Shown here piece by piece: positions 9,688-16,404 of a DNA stretch of 16,404 nucleotides. Position 1 is the first letter of the stretch. Each line of letters starts with the position of its first letter. Made by a program: the position numbers and the translations under genes. The stretch lies in the NCBI GenBank assembly GCA_017302355.1, contig JAFLDQ010000070.1, forward strand, positions 1 to 16,404. Reading direction: 5' to 3'. Below the pieces are notes generated by a model that saw only the letters and a list, made by a program, of their open reading frames with translations, was not told the origin of the DNA and did not search any database. The stretch is from Dechloromonas sp. Lineage in GTDB: Bacteria; Pseudomonadota; Gammaproteobacteria; Burkholderiales; Rhodocyclaceae.

Positions 9688-12600
9688 CTATCCTTGCAAG
9701 GTTTGGCCGCTCGGCAACTCGCCTGCGGCAATCGGCAAATCGGCATGGATCAGTTTGCCATCGGCGATGGCTTCCATCTGGGCAAGAATCAGGTCGCGGG
9801 TGAGGAATTTGCCGTGTGCCTTCTGGTCATGCAGGGCGACGATGGGGAAAGTGGACAGAATGTAGTCGGCTTCTGCGGTCGACAGCCCGTAGAGGTGAAA
9901 AAAAAGCGCATCGAGGCGGGCCATGCGCTGTTTGCGGTCGGCGGCGCTCCAGAGGTAAGGCGGCTTGACCGCACCCTGTTCGTCGACGTAGCCGAGGTCA
10001 CGGGCGAAGGGGGCGAGGTCGTGGGCGGTGTACGAGAGCGCCAGCACTTCGTTGCGGATGAAATCGGCAATCCTGACGCCGCCGATCTCGGCTTCGTAGG
10101 CGGCGGGGGCGATGACGGGGATCTGTTCGAGAATGTACCAGTTGAGATGCTGCCCTTGGACCTTCTGACGGGCCAGAAAATCGAAAGCGAAGCTGTTCAG
10201 GTTGGCCAGGATCAATACCGCGATTTTGGCATCATCAATTGCCAACAAGGGGAGTGTATTACCGAAGGCGGCGGCGGGCACAATGGCTGCAATCATTGTT
10301 CGAACATTGGTGGGGGCTGTAACATCCTTAAGCCCCAGCGCCCATTCACCGGCATGAACCTTGTCAACTTCTTCCTTTGCGACCCAGTATTGCGGCGCCG
10401 GATAGCGGTCGGACTGTTCCTTCAAGGCATCCTGAATGCATTCCTGCTGCGCGGCGCGGTGCAGGTTGTCCTTGTTGACCACGACATCGGCGGCGCGATG
10501 GTCGTACATCTGCACCATCTTGCCCTCGTAGAGCGGCAGGCAGTTCTCGCCACGTGCTCTTAGAAAGAGGTGCGAGTCGTTGGTCATGTCGAACATGCGA
10601 ACGTAACGCACCGGCCAGGCGCGCTTTTCGCTGCCGCCGGAGCGGTCAACCAGCACCGGATGGCGGCGGTAGATGGCCAGCGTCAATTCGGCGTCGCGCT
10701 GGCTGCGAAAGACGGGAGCGGCGCCGGTGTTGGGGTTGAGGAGCAGGAAATCGGCGCCGGAAAGGTGCAAGACACGTTGCGGCTCAGCCAGTTCGGCCAC
10801 GTCATGCAGGTAGAAAGCGGAGCGCGTCTGCGGAAAGCGCCGACCGTCGTTGCCGAAGACCAGGGTGCAAAACTTGAAGCTGGCATGAACATCGGGGAAG
10901 AAGACCTTGCGGTTCTCAAAGTCATAGAGCGCGGCGAGCCGGCTACCCCGGCCCTCAACCGCTTCGCTCAGCGTACGGAAGAACGGCGCCGCGCCCTTGT
11001 CGGCGGCGATGCCGGAGGGACAGAGCAGGCCGACGATGCCGTTATCCATCGCCAGCGCGGCGGCGCGCTCGACGAACAGGCTGTAGAGGTTGGTGTCGCC
11101 GCCGGAGAGCAGCGGAAAATCTCCGCATTCGCGCAGCACGCGGGCGCCGGCTTCGGCGGCTTCCTGCGCCGCCTGGTAGTCGCGCCAGAGGCGGGTCTTG
11201 CGCCTGGCTTCCTGTTCGATCAGCGCCTTGCGGTCGGCGGCGCGCGCTTGCAGGGCAATGGCCGGTTTGCGCTCGGCAAACCATTCGACTTGCTGCAACT
11301 TGATGCGATCCCAGGGCGGATTGCCGATCAGCGCGTCGAAGCCGCCCTGACCGTTCTGCCAGACGGTGGGGAAGGCCGTCTGCCAATGAAAGAAACGCTC
11401 GCGGCGGGCCAGCATGAAAATGCGGTTCAGGAGCGCGTTGACCGCAAGCAGTGTTTCATCGCTTTCGTCCTCGCCGCCTACGCGACCGCTTTCGGCGACC
11501 AGACTGAGGTTGTACCGGCCCGAGAAGAGTTCGGCGAGCCCCGCCTGGATGGCCTCGTCCTTGAGCTTTGCCGGCTTGGCCGTCGGCCAGCCGGGAACGA
11601 TCCAGCGCAAGCCTCGCCAGAAGTCGAGCAGAGCATGGATGGGACGCAGGCAGGAGTGCGCCTCGTCGGCCAGGCGCTTCGACTCGTGGGCTTCGGCAAT
11701 ACTGGTGTCGGTCAGTTCGGCGACCGATTCCAGGCTTTGCGCGGCGATGGTCAGGCGCGTCATTTCGCCTTCCTGGAACAGGGTGCCGAGCTTGGCCAGC
11801 CCGGAGCGCACGGCGGCGATCGATTCGCCGTGCAGGGAATCGCCGCATTGCAGGTGATGGTCGAGAAACGAAAGTGGCGCGCCGACCGTGAAGGTGTGCA
11901 GCCAAAGGCCGACCTTGGCCAGCTCGACGGCCATCGGGTTCTTGTCTACGCCGAAGACGACGCGCTTGAGGATCATCCGCCGGATGATGTGGCGGTCGTC
12001 GAGTTGCCGGCGGTCGATGGCCCAGCCATGTTCGTCGGCGGCGTTGAGTATGCGCCGGCGAATGTCGGCGATACGAATGACCATGGGCGATGACCATGGG
12101 CGACCTTGTTCTTCGAGGTGAGCGGCGAAGGCGCAGGCATTGACCGCATTGGCCGCGCCCTGCGCCGCTTCAAGCGCCCGGTCGGCTAGCCAGTCGACCA
12201 GCGCGACGAGGAAATGACCGCTGCCCATCGCCGGATCGCAAATCTTGAGCGACAGAAACCGACTCGCCGGATCGGCGGCGTCAAGGCGGTCCCATTCGTA
12301 GGGCTTGAGTTCCGTCTTCTTGTGGTACTTGTTGAGCAGGGTGTCGAAAGCGGCTTGCCTTTCGGTCAGCAGGCGGCCGACTGCTTCGTCGAGAATGACG
12401 CGGACCAGCGCGTCGTGGGTGTAATAGCTGCCGCTACCCTTGCGCGCGAAACTGGCCTTGTTCACCCGCAACTCGCCTTCTTCATGTTCCAGGCGGTATT
12501 CGAGCAGGCGTTCATAGACGCTGCCCAAATGGATGACCGACAGGTCGCGGTAGTTGATGCGCGCCTTGAGCAGGCCTTCGGTGCGCCGCGAGAGGGCGTC

Positions 12601-13824
12601 GATGATTGGCGCGAGCCGCGCATCGGGCAGCTTGACGCGGGCCAGAATGGCCGAACGCCCGTGATCGAACAGGCCGCCGTTGTAGGCGGGCATGCCAAGC
12701 GTGTCATCGCCTTCGGCGACGAGGGTGAACAGGTTGCCGAGCTGGCTCCAATAATTGTGGATGCGGCTGGCCAGGGCTTTGCCCTTGTCTATGGCTTCGG
12801 CAATCTGGTCGCGTAGCCTGGTCAGCGAGTAATCGGCGTAGCGCGGGTCGTTGACCGGGAGCAGCCGCCGATCTTCGGCGTAGAACAGGAAGAGCAGACG
12901 GTAAAGCAGGACCAGCGCGGCTTCACGCAAATCGTCCAGATAGGCGGAAGCGTACTCGCCGCGACGGTCTTTCTCCGCCTGTCGGTCTTCGGCGGCAATG
13001 GCGGCGCAGAGAGCCGGGAATATTTCGCTAAAGACGCGCTGGCCCAGGTGTGCGGAAACGGTTTCTTCGTAGCGCCGCGCTTCGGCCAGGGCAATGGCAT
13101 GGAAGGTTCGTCGTTCGCTGTCCCAGGGCTGCGGCAGGAAGGCGTTGCGCCCGAAAAAGAGAAGAAACAGCCTGAGGCCGTGCCGTGTCTCAAAATCGTC
13201 GAGTTCGGCCGGGATGCCGCCGACGCCGAGCAAGGCCGCGAGATTGATCTCGAAGAAATCTTCGGCGCGGGAGCGGGCATCTTGCCAGTAGAGCCGCCAT
13301 ACCGCGCCATTGGTCAGGATGCCCCACTTGACCGCCCGGTCGCTCATGACGTCGGCGCGCGACAGGTAGCGCAGCATCTGCGTGGAGGGGGTGCCGAAAT
13401 CGAAGCGCTTGCGGGCCTTCGCGCCGGCGGCCTCTTCCCGCCTGTCAAGCGGGCGCAGCCAGCGCTTGGCTTCAAGCAGGGCTATCCCGTGCCTGGAGCG
13501 CTGATCGTCGGTTACGGCAAGGGCGCGTTTCTTTGCTTCCTGATTGGGGAAGAGCAGGAAATCCGGAACATCCTCTCGTCCGCTTTCCGAGAGGTTGACT
13601 TGGGAAATCCAGCCGTCCCGCCAGCCCAACCTGTCGATGACAGGCGCGACCAGTTCATCCTCGGTTTGTGCTTCGTTCAGAGTGCTGTCCGTGTTGAAAC
13701 CGGAGAAATGGCTTTGCAGATCGGCGATGAAGGTGTCGATCTCACTTTCCGCCAAGGCTTGCCAAGCCTCGGTTTCGGCGATGCCGCGCAGCAGGAAGTC
13801 GGAAGAAAACAGTTGGCCTTGCAT
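9688..13824 (-). CDS. Type IIG-like restriction endonuclease / N6-adenine DNA methyltransferase (Eco57I-like)
   Basis: This 1378-residue enzyme likely cuts and methylates DNA in one chain. The N-terminal nuclease domain shows a PD-(D/E)xK site: P87-D88 in 'VPDFLLF', then E118-A-K120 in 'ALLEAKRW', and a later Gln in 'TPSTQMLRYL'. A helical connector follows. The methyltransferase core has 'GSGSYYTHDALVRVIL' (about 463-478, motif X-like), motif I 'DPAMGSGHF' (530-538), 'GVDKNPMAVELAKVGLWL' (about 625-642), and catalytic motif IV 'NPPW' (835-838). The C-terminal third has TaqI-type target-recognition features ('WALGLKDVTAPTNVRTMIAA', 'LLAIDD', 'LANLNSFAFDFLARQKV', 'LNWYILEQIPVI'). All key residues are intact. 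It begins 4 bases after the PIN toxin stop and ends 2 bases before the OLD nuclease start. BREX PglX is an alternative homologue, but no other BREX genes are present and PglX lacks this nuclease site. Confidence 0.85.
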   Translation of the reverse strand: MQGQLFSSDFLLRGIAETEAWQALAESEIDTFIADLQSHFSGFNTDSTLNEAQTEDELVAPVIDRLGWRDGWISQVNLSESGREDVPDFLLFPNQEAKKRALAVTDDQRSRHGIALLEAKRWLRPLDRREEAAGAKARKRFDFGTPSTQMLRYLSRADVMSDRAVKWGILTNGAVWRLYWQDARSRAEDFFEINLAALLGVGGIPAELDDFETRHGLRLFLLFFGRNAFLPQPWDSERRTFHAIALAEARRYEETVSAHLGQRVFSEIFPALCAAIAAEDRQAEKDRRGEYASAYLDDLREAALVLLYRLLFLFYAEDRRLLPVNDPRYADYSLTRLRDQIAEAIDKGKALASRIHNYWSQLGNLFTLVAEGDDTLGMPAYNGGLFDHGRSAILARVKLPDARLAPIIDALSRRTEGLLKARINYRDLSVIHLGSVYERLLEYRLEHEEGELRVNKASFARKGSGSYYTHDALVRVILDEAVGRLLTERQAAFDTLLNKYHKKTELKPYEWDRLDAADPASRFLSLKICDPAMGSGHFLVALVDWLADRALEAAQGAANAVNACAFAAHLEEQGRPWSSPMVIRIADIRRRILNAADEHGWAIDRRQLDDRHIIRRMILKRVVFGVDKNPMAVELAKVGLWLHTFTVGAPLSFLDHHLQCGDSLHGESIAAVRSGLAKLGTLFQEGEMTRLTIAAQSLESVAELTDTSIAEAHESKRLADEAHSCLRPIHALLDFWRGLRWIVPGWPTAKPAKLKDEAIQAGLAELFSGRYNLSLVAESGRVGGEDESDETLLAVNALLNRIFMLARRERFFHWQTAFPTVWQNGQGGFDALIGNPPWDRIKLQQVEWFAERKPAIALQARAADRKALIEQEARRKTRLWRDYQAAQEAAEAGARVLRECGDFPLLSGGDTNLYSLFVERAAALAMDNGIVGLLCPSGIAADKGAAPFFRTLSEAVEGRGSRLAALYDFENRKVFFPDVHASFKFCTLVFGNDGRRFPQTRSAFYLHDVAELAEPQRVLHLSGADFLLLNPNTGAAPVFRSQRDAELTLAIYRRHPVLVDRSGGSEKRAWPVRYVRMFDMTNDSHLFLRARGENCLPLYEGKMVQMYDHRAADVVVNKDNLHRAAQQECIQDALKEQSDRYPAPQYWVAKEEVDKVHAGEWALGLKDVTAPTNVRTMIAAIVPAAAFGNTLPLLAIDDAKIAVLILANLNSFAFDFLARQKVQGQHLNWYILEQIPVIAPAAYEAEIGGVRIADFIRNEVLALSYTAHDLAPFARDLGYVDEQGAVKPPYLWSAADRKQRMARLDALFFHLYGLSTAEADYILSTFPIVALHDQKAHGKFLTRDLILAQMEAIADGKLIHADLPIAAGELPSGQTLQG

Positions 13825-13828
13825 GAGG

Positions 13829-14233
13829 TCAGCTTTCTTCCGGGATAAAGGGGTTGAGCAGGGGGATGCCGCAGCCGTCGAAATCGCGAACGTTGCGGGT
13901 GACCAGGGTGAGGCCGTGGGCCTGTGCGGTGCCGGCGATCAGCATGTCGGCCTGCTCGCGCACGAGGCCCCGACGTTTGAAGCTTCCGCGAAGATTGCCG
14001 GCACGGGTCGCGATGTCGGAAGTGACCGGGTAGCAGGTCTCGCCGGCAAAGAATGCTCTCATGAAGGCTTCGATCCTCCGCGACGGGTTGGCCGCCAGTC
14101 CGTTGCAGATTTCCTCGATGGTCACAACGCTGATCCCGTGCGTCGTGACTTGGCCCGCCCAGGCGAGCACGTCGGCATTCGGGTGAACGCGGGCAAGCTC
14201 GCTGACGATGTTGGTGTCGAGCAGGAAATTCAC
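13829..14233 (-). CDS. PIN-domain ribonuclease toxin (VapC family)
   Basis: The 134-residue protein has the PIN-domain layout: Asp6 in '[11 protein letters not shown]', Glu40/41 in '[12 protein letters not shown]', Asp96 in '[13 protein letters not shown]', and 'LVTRNVRDF' with Asn114/Asp117. These acidic residues bind Mg2+ in VapC RNases that cleave tRNA or rRNA. The start is GTG at 14233, overlapping the antitoxin stop as GTGA; the family begins with 'M-x-FLLDTN', so the long in-frame upstream extension is rejected. The overlap and order (antitoxin first) are typical of type II toxin-antitoxin modules. All active-site residues are present, so the toxin is probably functional. Its stop lies 4 bases before the type IIG-like gene, tying the module to the restriction genes. 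Confidence 0.9.
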   Translation of the reverse strand: MNFLLDTNIVSELARVHPNADVLAWAGQVTTHGISVVTIEEICNGLAANPSRRIEAFMRAFFAGETCYPVTSDIATRAGNLRGSFKRRGLVREQADMLIAGTAQAHGLTLVTRNVRDFDGCGIPLLNPFIPEES

Positions 14234-14562
14234 GGCCGGCCGGACTCTGGCGAATCGGCGAGCAAGCCTTCTTCCTCCAGCATTTGCGCGAAAGCATTGG
14301 GGCGCGTGGTGCGCGGCGGGATGTCGAGGCCATCGCGACCCTCCTCCTGCAGGATGCGGCGCAGTTCCGCGAACGACTCGGCGAGCGTTTTGCGCGGTTG
14401 CACATCGTTCGCGGCTTTCCACGCCCGATACGCCGCCAGTTCGTCCGCAGCAATCACCGCCGCCACCGGCCGGTTGCGGTTATAGATCACTTGTGGCTCG
14501 CGGGCGGCTTCACGGATGATTTCCGAGAGACGCTGCTTGGCTTGGGCGACGTTCCAGTTCAT
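14230..14562 (-). CDS. Phd/YefM-family antitoxin
   Basis: The 110-residue protein begins 'MNWNVAQAKQRLSEIIREA' and continues 'EPQVIYNRNRPVAAVIAADE', the Phd/YefM N-terminal DNA-binding fold. A charged C-terminal part (to 'NAFAQMLEEEGLLADS') should wrap the PIN toxin. Antitoxins of this family repress their own promoter together with the toxin. A 7-bp inverted repeat with an embedded TATAAT lies 16 bases upstream, a fitting operator. The ribosome site is weak (AAAAAGGG). It is the first gene of the four-gene cassette, 63 bases after the gcvT stop. Somewhat longer than the usual 80-90 residues, owing to the C-terminal tail. Confidence 0.88.
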   Translation of the reverse strand: MNWNVAQAKQRLSEIIREAAREPQVIYNRNRPVAAVIAADELAAYRAWKAANDVQPRKTLAESFAELRRILQEEGRDGLDIPPRTTRPNAFAQMLEEEGLLADSPESGRP

Positions 14563-14577
14563 GGCAGGCCCTTTTTG

Positions 14578-14605
14578 TGTCTATTTAATATGCCCATTAT
14601 AGACA
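14578..14605 (-). promoter_or_regulatory. Candidate autoregulated promoter/operator of the toxin-antitoxin and defence cassette
   Basis: Perfect 7-bp arms TGTCTAT (14578-14584) and ATAGACA (14599-14605) are separated by 14 bases. On the minus strand a perfect -10 hexamer TATAAT (14601 down to 14596) overlaps the upstream arm. No good -35 hexamer is seen at 16-18 bases upstream. The placement directly before a Phd antitoxin gene fits a repressor site covering a promoter. The surrounding 14563-14625 is AT-rich compared with everything around it, and it contains no U-tract hairpin that would stop transcripts from gcvT. Confidence 0.5.
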
Positions 14606-14625
14606 TATAAAATGGTTCTAAAGCT

Positions 14626-15717
14626 TCAGACCAAGCTCTTGCCGTTGCGGGCGAATACGGGTTTGACGGCCCTAGCCTTGAGCAGTTTGCCACGGATGTC
14701 GACGTCGACTTCGTCGCCGATGGCGACCCCCATCGGCAGGCGGGCGAGGGCGATGGATTGCTGCAATGTTGGTGAGAAACTGCCTGAAGTTATCTCTCCA
14801 ATTCCCTGTTTCGTAATGACTGTCTGGTGTCCGCGCAGCACGCCTTTGGTGAGCAGGATGAGGCCGAGGAACTGCTTTTGCTGGCCTGCCGCGGTCAACG
14901 CCGATTTCCCGACGAAATCGCGGTCGCCGTGCATGGCGACGGTCCAGGCAAGGCCGGCGTCGAGCGGCGAGACGGTTTCATCCATGTCCTGGCCGTAGAG
15001 GTTCATGCCGGCTTCGAGGCGCAGCGTGTCACGGGCGCCAAGACCGCAGGGAGCGACGCCGGCGTCCTTGAGCTTCTGCCAAATCACTTGAGCTTCCGTC
15101 GCTGGAAGCATGATTTCAAAGCCGTCTTCTCCGGTGTAGCCGGTGCTGGCGATGAAGTACCGGTCGACTTCGGCGGCGAAAAAAGACTTCAGGCTTTCGG
15201 TCGCGGCCCTGACCTGCGGCAGCACCCGCCAGACCTTCGCACGTGCGTTGGGGCCCTGCACGGCGATGATGGCGAGCGCGTCGTCGCCTTCGCGGCGCGG
15301 GGTGATCGTCACGTCCAACTGCCATTCGACCGCTTTGGCCCGCATCCACGCCAGGTCCTTCTCGGCGGTGCCGGCGTTGATGACGATGCGGAAGCGCGTT
15401 TCGCCCAGGAAGTAGATGATCAGGTCGTCGATGACGCCGCCGGCGTCGTTGAGCATGGCGGAGTAGAGCGCCTTGCCGGAAGCCTGCAACTTGGCGACAT
15501 CGTTGGCGACGAGACGGGAGAGGAAAGCGCGGCAGTCGGGACCGGCGACATCGGCCGGGCACATGTGCGAGACATCGAACATGCCGCAGTCCCTGCGCAC
15601 GGCATGGTGCTCCTCGATCTGCGAGCCGTAATTGACGGGCATGTCCCAGCCACCGAAATCGACCATCCGGGCGCCGAGCGCGCGGTGGGCGGCATTGAGC
15701 ACTGTTTTCCTCAGCAT
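14626..15717 (-). CDS. gcvT: Aminomethyltransferase, T protein of the glycine cleavage system
   Basis: The 363-residue T protein (E. coli 364) transfers the methylene group from aminomethyl-lipoyl GcvH to tetrahydrofolate, releasing ammonia. Typical text: '[20 protein letters not shown]', 'CGMFDVSHM', '[18 protein letters not shown]', '[15 protein letters not shown]', '[19 protein letters not shown]' and 'FVGKSALTA'. The ATG at 15717 has AAAGGA at good spacing. Upstream are the leader, an intrinsic terminator and a tandem glycine riboswitch. Normally gcvH follows at once; here four unrelated genes intervene, so this is the separated first gene of a split gcvTHP operon. It is complete. Confidence 0.97.
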   Translation of the reverse strand: MLRKTVLNAAHRALGARMVDFGGWDMPVNYGSQIEEHHAVRRDCGMFDVSHMCPADVAGPDCRAFLSRLVANDVAKLQASGKALYSAMLNDAGGVIDDLIIYFLGETRFRIVINAGTAEKDLAWMRAKAVEWQLDVTITPRREGDDALAIIAVQGPNARAKVWRVLPQVRAATESLKSFFAAEVDRYFIASTGYTGEDGFEIMLPATEAQVIWQKLKDAGVAPCGLGARDTLRLEAGMNLYGQDMDETVSPLDAGLAWTVAMHGDRDFVGKSALTAAGQQKQFLGLILLTKGVLRGHQTVITKQGIGEITSGSFSPTLQQSIALARLPMGVAIGDEVDVDIRGKLLKARAVKPVFARNGKSLV

Positions 15718-15760
15718 ATCAATCCTTTGCGTACGTTAGTTAACGTCGATTCTGGAAACG

Positions 15761-15804
15761 AAAAAGGGGGTGAAACGAAAGAACGGTTTCTTGCGCTTCA
15801 CCCC
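15761..15804 (-). terminator. Riboswitch-controlled intrinsic terminator in the gcvT leader
   Basis: On the minus-strand transcript, an 11-bp stem GGGGUGAAGCG / CGUUUCACCCC (15794-15804 with 15767-15777; one G-U pair) carries an inner AAGAA/UUCUU stem and an ACCG loop, and is followed by CUUUUU (15766-15761). This is a strong Rho-independent terminator shape placed 44 bases before the gcvT start. The first G bases of its 5' arm also close the 3' end of the second glycine aptamer (AGAGGGG), so aptamer folding and terminator folding should exclude each other. That predicts glycine turning expression on by preventing termination. Confidence 0.85.
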
Positions 15805-15976
15805 TCTGTCCTCGATACCTGAGAGATTTGCCCCATCGGTGGATGTCGACCGCGACGGTCTTCACCACTCTCCAGAGTTGCAGCAGCCAGGCTACTGATT
15901 CCGCGGTCCTTTTGCCTGAGCGTTTTCGGGTGGATTTGCGCCTTCGGCGGCAGCTCGCGCTGCGCTCTCCCACGGA
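15799..15976 (-). promoter_or_regulatory. Tandem glycine riboswitch (two aptamers) upstream of gcvT
   Basis: Two consecutive aptamers are readable on the minus strand. Aptamer 1, about 15976-15903, has GUGGGAGAGC, GCCGCCGAAGGCGCAA, CCGAAAACGCUCAGGCAAAA and GGACCG. Aptamer 2, about 15880-15799, has CUCUGGAGAGUGG, CACCGAUGGGGCAAA, UCUCUCAGGUAUCGAGGAC and AGAGGGG. The GGAGAG starts, the CCGA(A/U)GG(C/G)GCAA-type core and the CUCAGG(C/U)A...GGAC ends match the known glycine riboswitch consensus. Established knowledge: this RNA class binds glycine and commonly controls gcv operons. It sits immediately after the predicted promoter and before the terminator and gcvT. In this genome the downstream genes include a defence cassette. 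Confidence 0.95.
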
Positions 15977-15984
15977 ACGCAGGC

Positions 15985-16013
15985 ACTATATCGGGATGCC
16001 GGCATCCGGGCAA
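15985..16013 (-). promoter_or_regulatory. Predicted sigma-70 promoter of the gcv operon with a palindrome in its spacer
   Basis: On the minus strand, TTGCCC (16013-16008) and TATAGT (15990-15985) are separated by exactly 17 bases. The expected start, about 7 bases below the -10 box, falls near 15978, right at the beginning of the first aptamer. The spacer contains a perfect 14-base palindrome, GGATGCCGGCATCC (15994-16007), which could be an operator. Both the spacing and the fit to the riboswitch start support this promoter; operator function is inference. Confidence 0.6.
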
Positions 16014-16148
16014 CCCGCGGCTCCGTACAAGACGACCGCGCCTGGAGGTGTCGCCAGCATCGGAAGGAATCCGGTTGCCGGTGCGCCGACCCCGATTTTT
16101 CTGTACACGAATTTGGGGTAAAACCGTGTCAAGAGAAAGGGACTTGAA

Positions 16149-16404
16149 ATGCCGAATGAGTGGAAGGTGGAAGGGGTTGCGCCGGGCTTGCCGGAAGGAG
16201 CGCGTAGCGCGACTGGAGGCGAGCCCGGTGCGGCCGCCGAGGTGAAGCGGTGGTCGGCGGGACGGAAGAAGGGAGTTGTGCTGCGCCTGCTGCGCGGCGA
16301 GCCGGTCGATGCCGTCTCGCGCGAGGTGTCGGTGCCGATATACAAGCTCGAACGCTGGCGCGACCGGGCGCTTGCCGGCATCGACGCCGGCCTCAAGGAA
16401 CGCG
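16149..16404 (+). CDS. Transposase, IS3-family OrfA-like N-terminal part (3' end outside window)
   Basis: An open frame from ATG 16149 runs off the right edge (85 codons). After a low-complexity Gly/Ala-rich lead, the helix-turn-helix text 'VKRWSAGRKKGVVLRLLRGE' followed by 'VDAVSREVSVPIYKLERWRD' and 'ALAGIDAGLKER' is that of small HTH transposase subunits (OrfA-like, IS3-related). AAAGGG lies about 7 bases before the ATG. A terminal inverted repeat may start near 16101 (TGTACACGAATTTGGGG), but the other end of the element is not in the window, so I do not mark it. The element sits just upstream of the gcv promoter, in divergent orientation. Confidence 0.75.
   Translation, partial: MPNEWKVEGVAPGLPEGARSATGGEPGAAAEVKRWSAGRKKGVVLRLLRGEPVDAVSREVSVPIYKLERWRDRALAGIDAGLKER

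Noticed and set aside
10570..12093. Plus-strand 507-codon frame opposite the methyltransferase gene
   Set aside because: It is antisense to the methyltransferase core including NPPW; no family features of its own.
9688..13824. BREX locus (PglX) interpretation of the large methyltransferase
   Set aside because: No brxA/B/C, pglZ or brxL genes are in the neighbourhood, and the protein has its own N-terminal PD-(D/E)xK site, which fits type IIG enzymes better.
7942..14625. Direct repeats at the two ends of the inserted cassette as integration marks
   Set aside because: I compared the gcvT-phd gap with the nuclease-gcvH gap and saw no convincing shared repeat, tRNA end or integrase gene, so the mode of insertion is left open.
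15733..15746. Palindromic ACGTTAGTTAACGT in the gcvT leader
   Set aside because: Only a 5-6 bp stem with a tiny loop, in an AT-rich leader; too weak to call a regulatory element.

Overview
This is a GC-rich (visibly well over 60%) proteobacterial chromosomal segment. Gene content (gcvT/gcvH/gcvP under a tandem glycine riboswitch, a cardiolipin synthase, a DnaJ-like protein and a conserved hypothetical with a 'CYGWL' motif) suggests a betaproteobacterium, possibly of the Rhodocyclales/Accumulibacter type. That placement is inference from gene style; no 16S or similar marker is present.

Layout. The left edge (2-1321) is a patchwork: the C-terminal end of a probable transposase, a frameshifted remnant of a small winged-helix DNA-binding protein, an intact UPF0114/YqhA-type membrane protein gene, and a C-terminal scrap of an arginase/formimidoylglutamase-family enzyme. 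A DnaJ-like zinc-finger protein (1318-2328, +) follows. It converges on a minus-strand block with the stop codons overlapping. Everything from 15976 down to 2325 is on the minus strand and looks like one long transcription direction: promoter and tandem glycine riboswitch with an intrinsic terminator (15761-16013), gcvT, phd-like antitoxin, PIN-domain toxin, a 1378-aa type IIG-like restriction/methyltransferase, a 573-aa OLD-like ATPase-TOPRIM nuclease, gcvH, gcvP, a hypothetical gene and cardiolipin synthase. The right edge (16149 onward, +) enters a transposase of IS3 orfA type.

The main point is that the gcvT-gcvH-gcvP operon, normally contiguous, is split by a four-gene, 6.6-kb defence-type cassette. 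The cassette lies in the same orientation, and I see no terminator at either junction. Glycine cleavage genes gcvH and gcvP therefore seem to depend on transcription through the defence cassette, and the cassette in turn lies downstream of a glycine-responsive riboswitch. A perfect TATAAT box inside a 7-bp inverted repeat just upstream of the antitoxin gene suggests the cassette also has its own autoregulated promoter.

The cassette genes are packed very tightly: a GTGA start/stop overlap between antitoxin and toxin, 4 bp between toxin and methyltransferase, 2 bp between methyltransferase and OLD nuclease, and 22 bp between the nuclease and gcvH. The type IIG-like enzyme carries both a PD-(D/E)xK site and an adenine methyltransferase core. 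The OLD-like protein has an ABC-type ATPase and a TOPRIM region with an REIENYL motif reminiscent of DUF4435/PARIS AriB. This pairing, preceded by Phd/PIN, is the best candidate in the window for an uncharacterised defence system.
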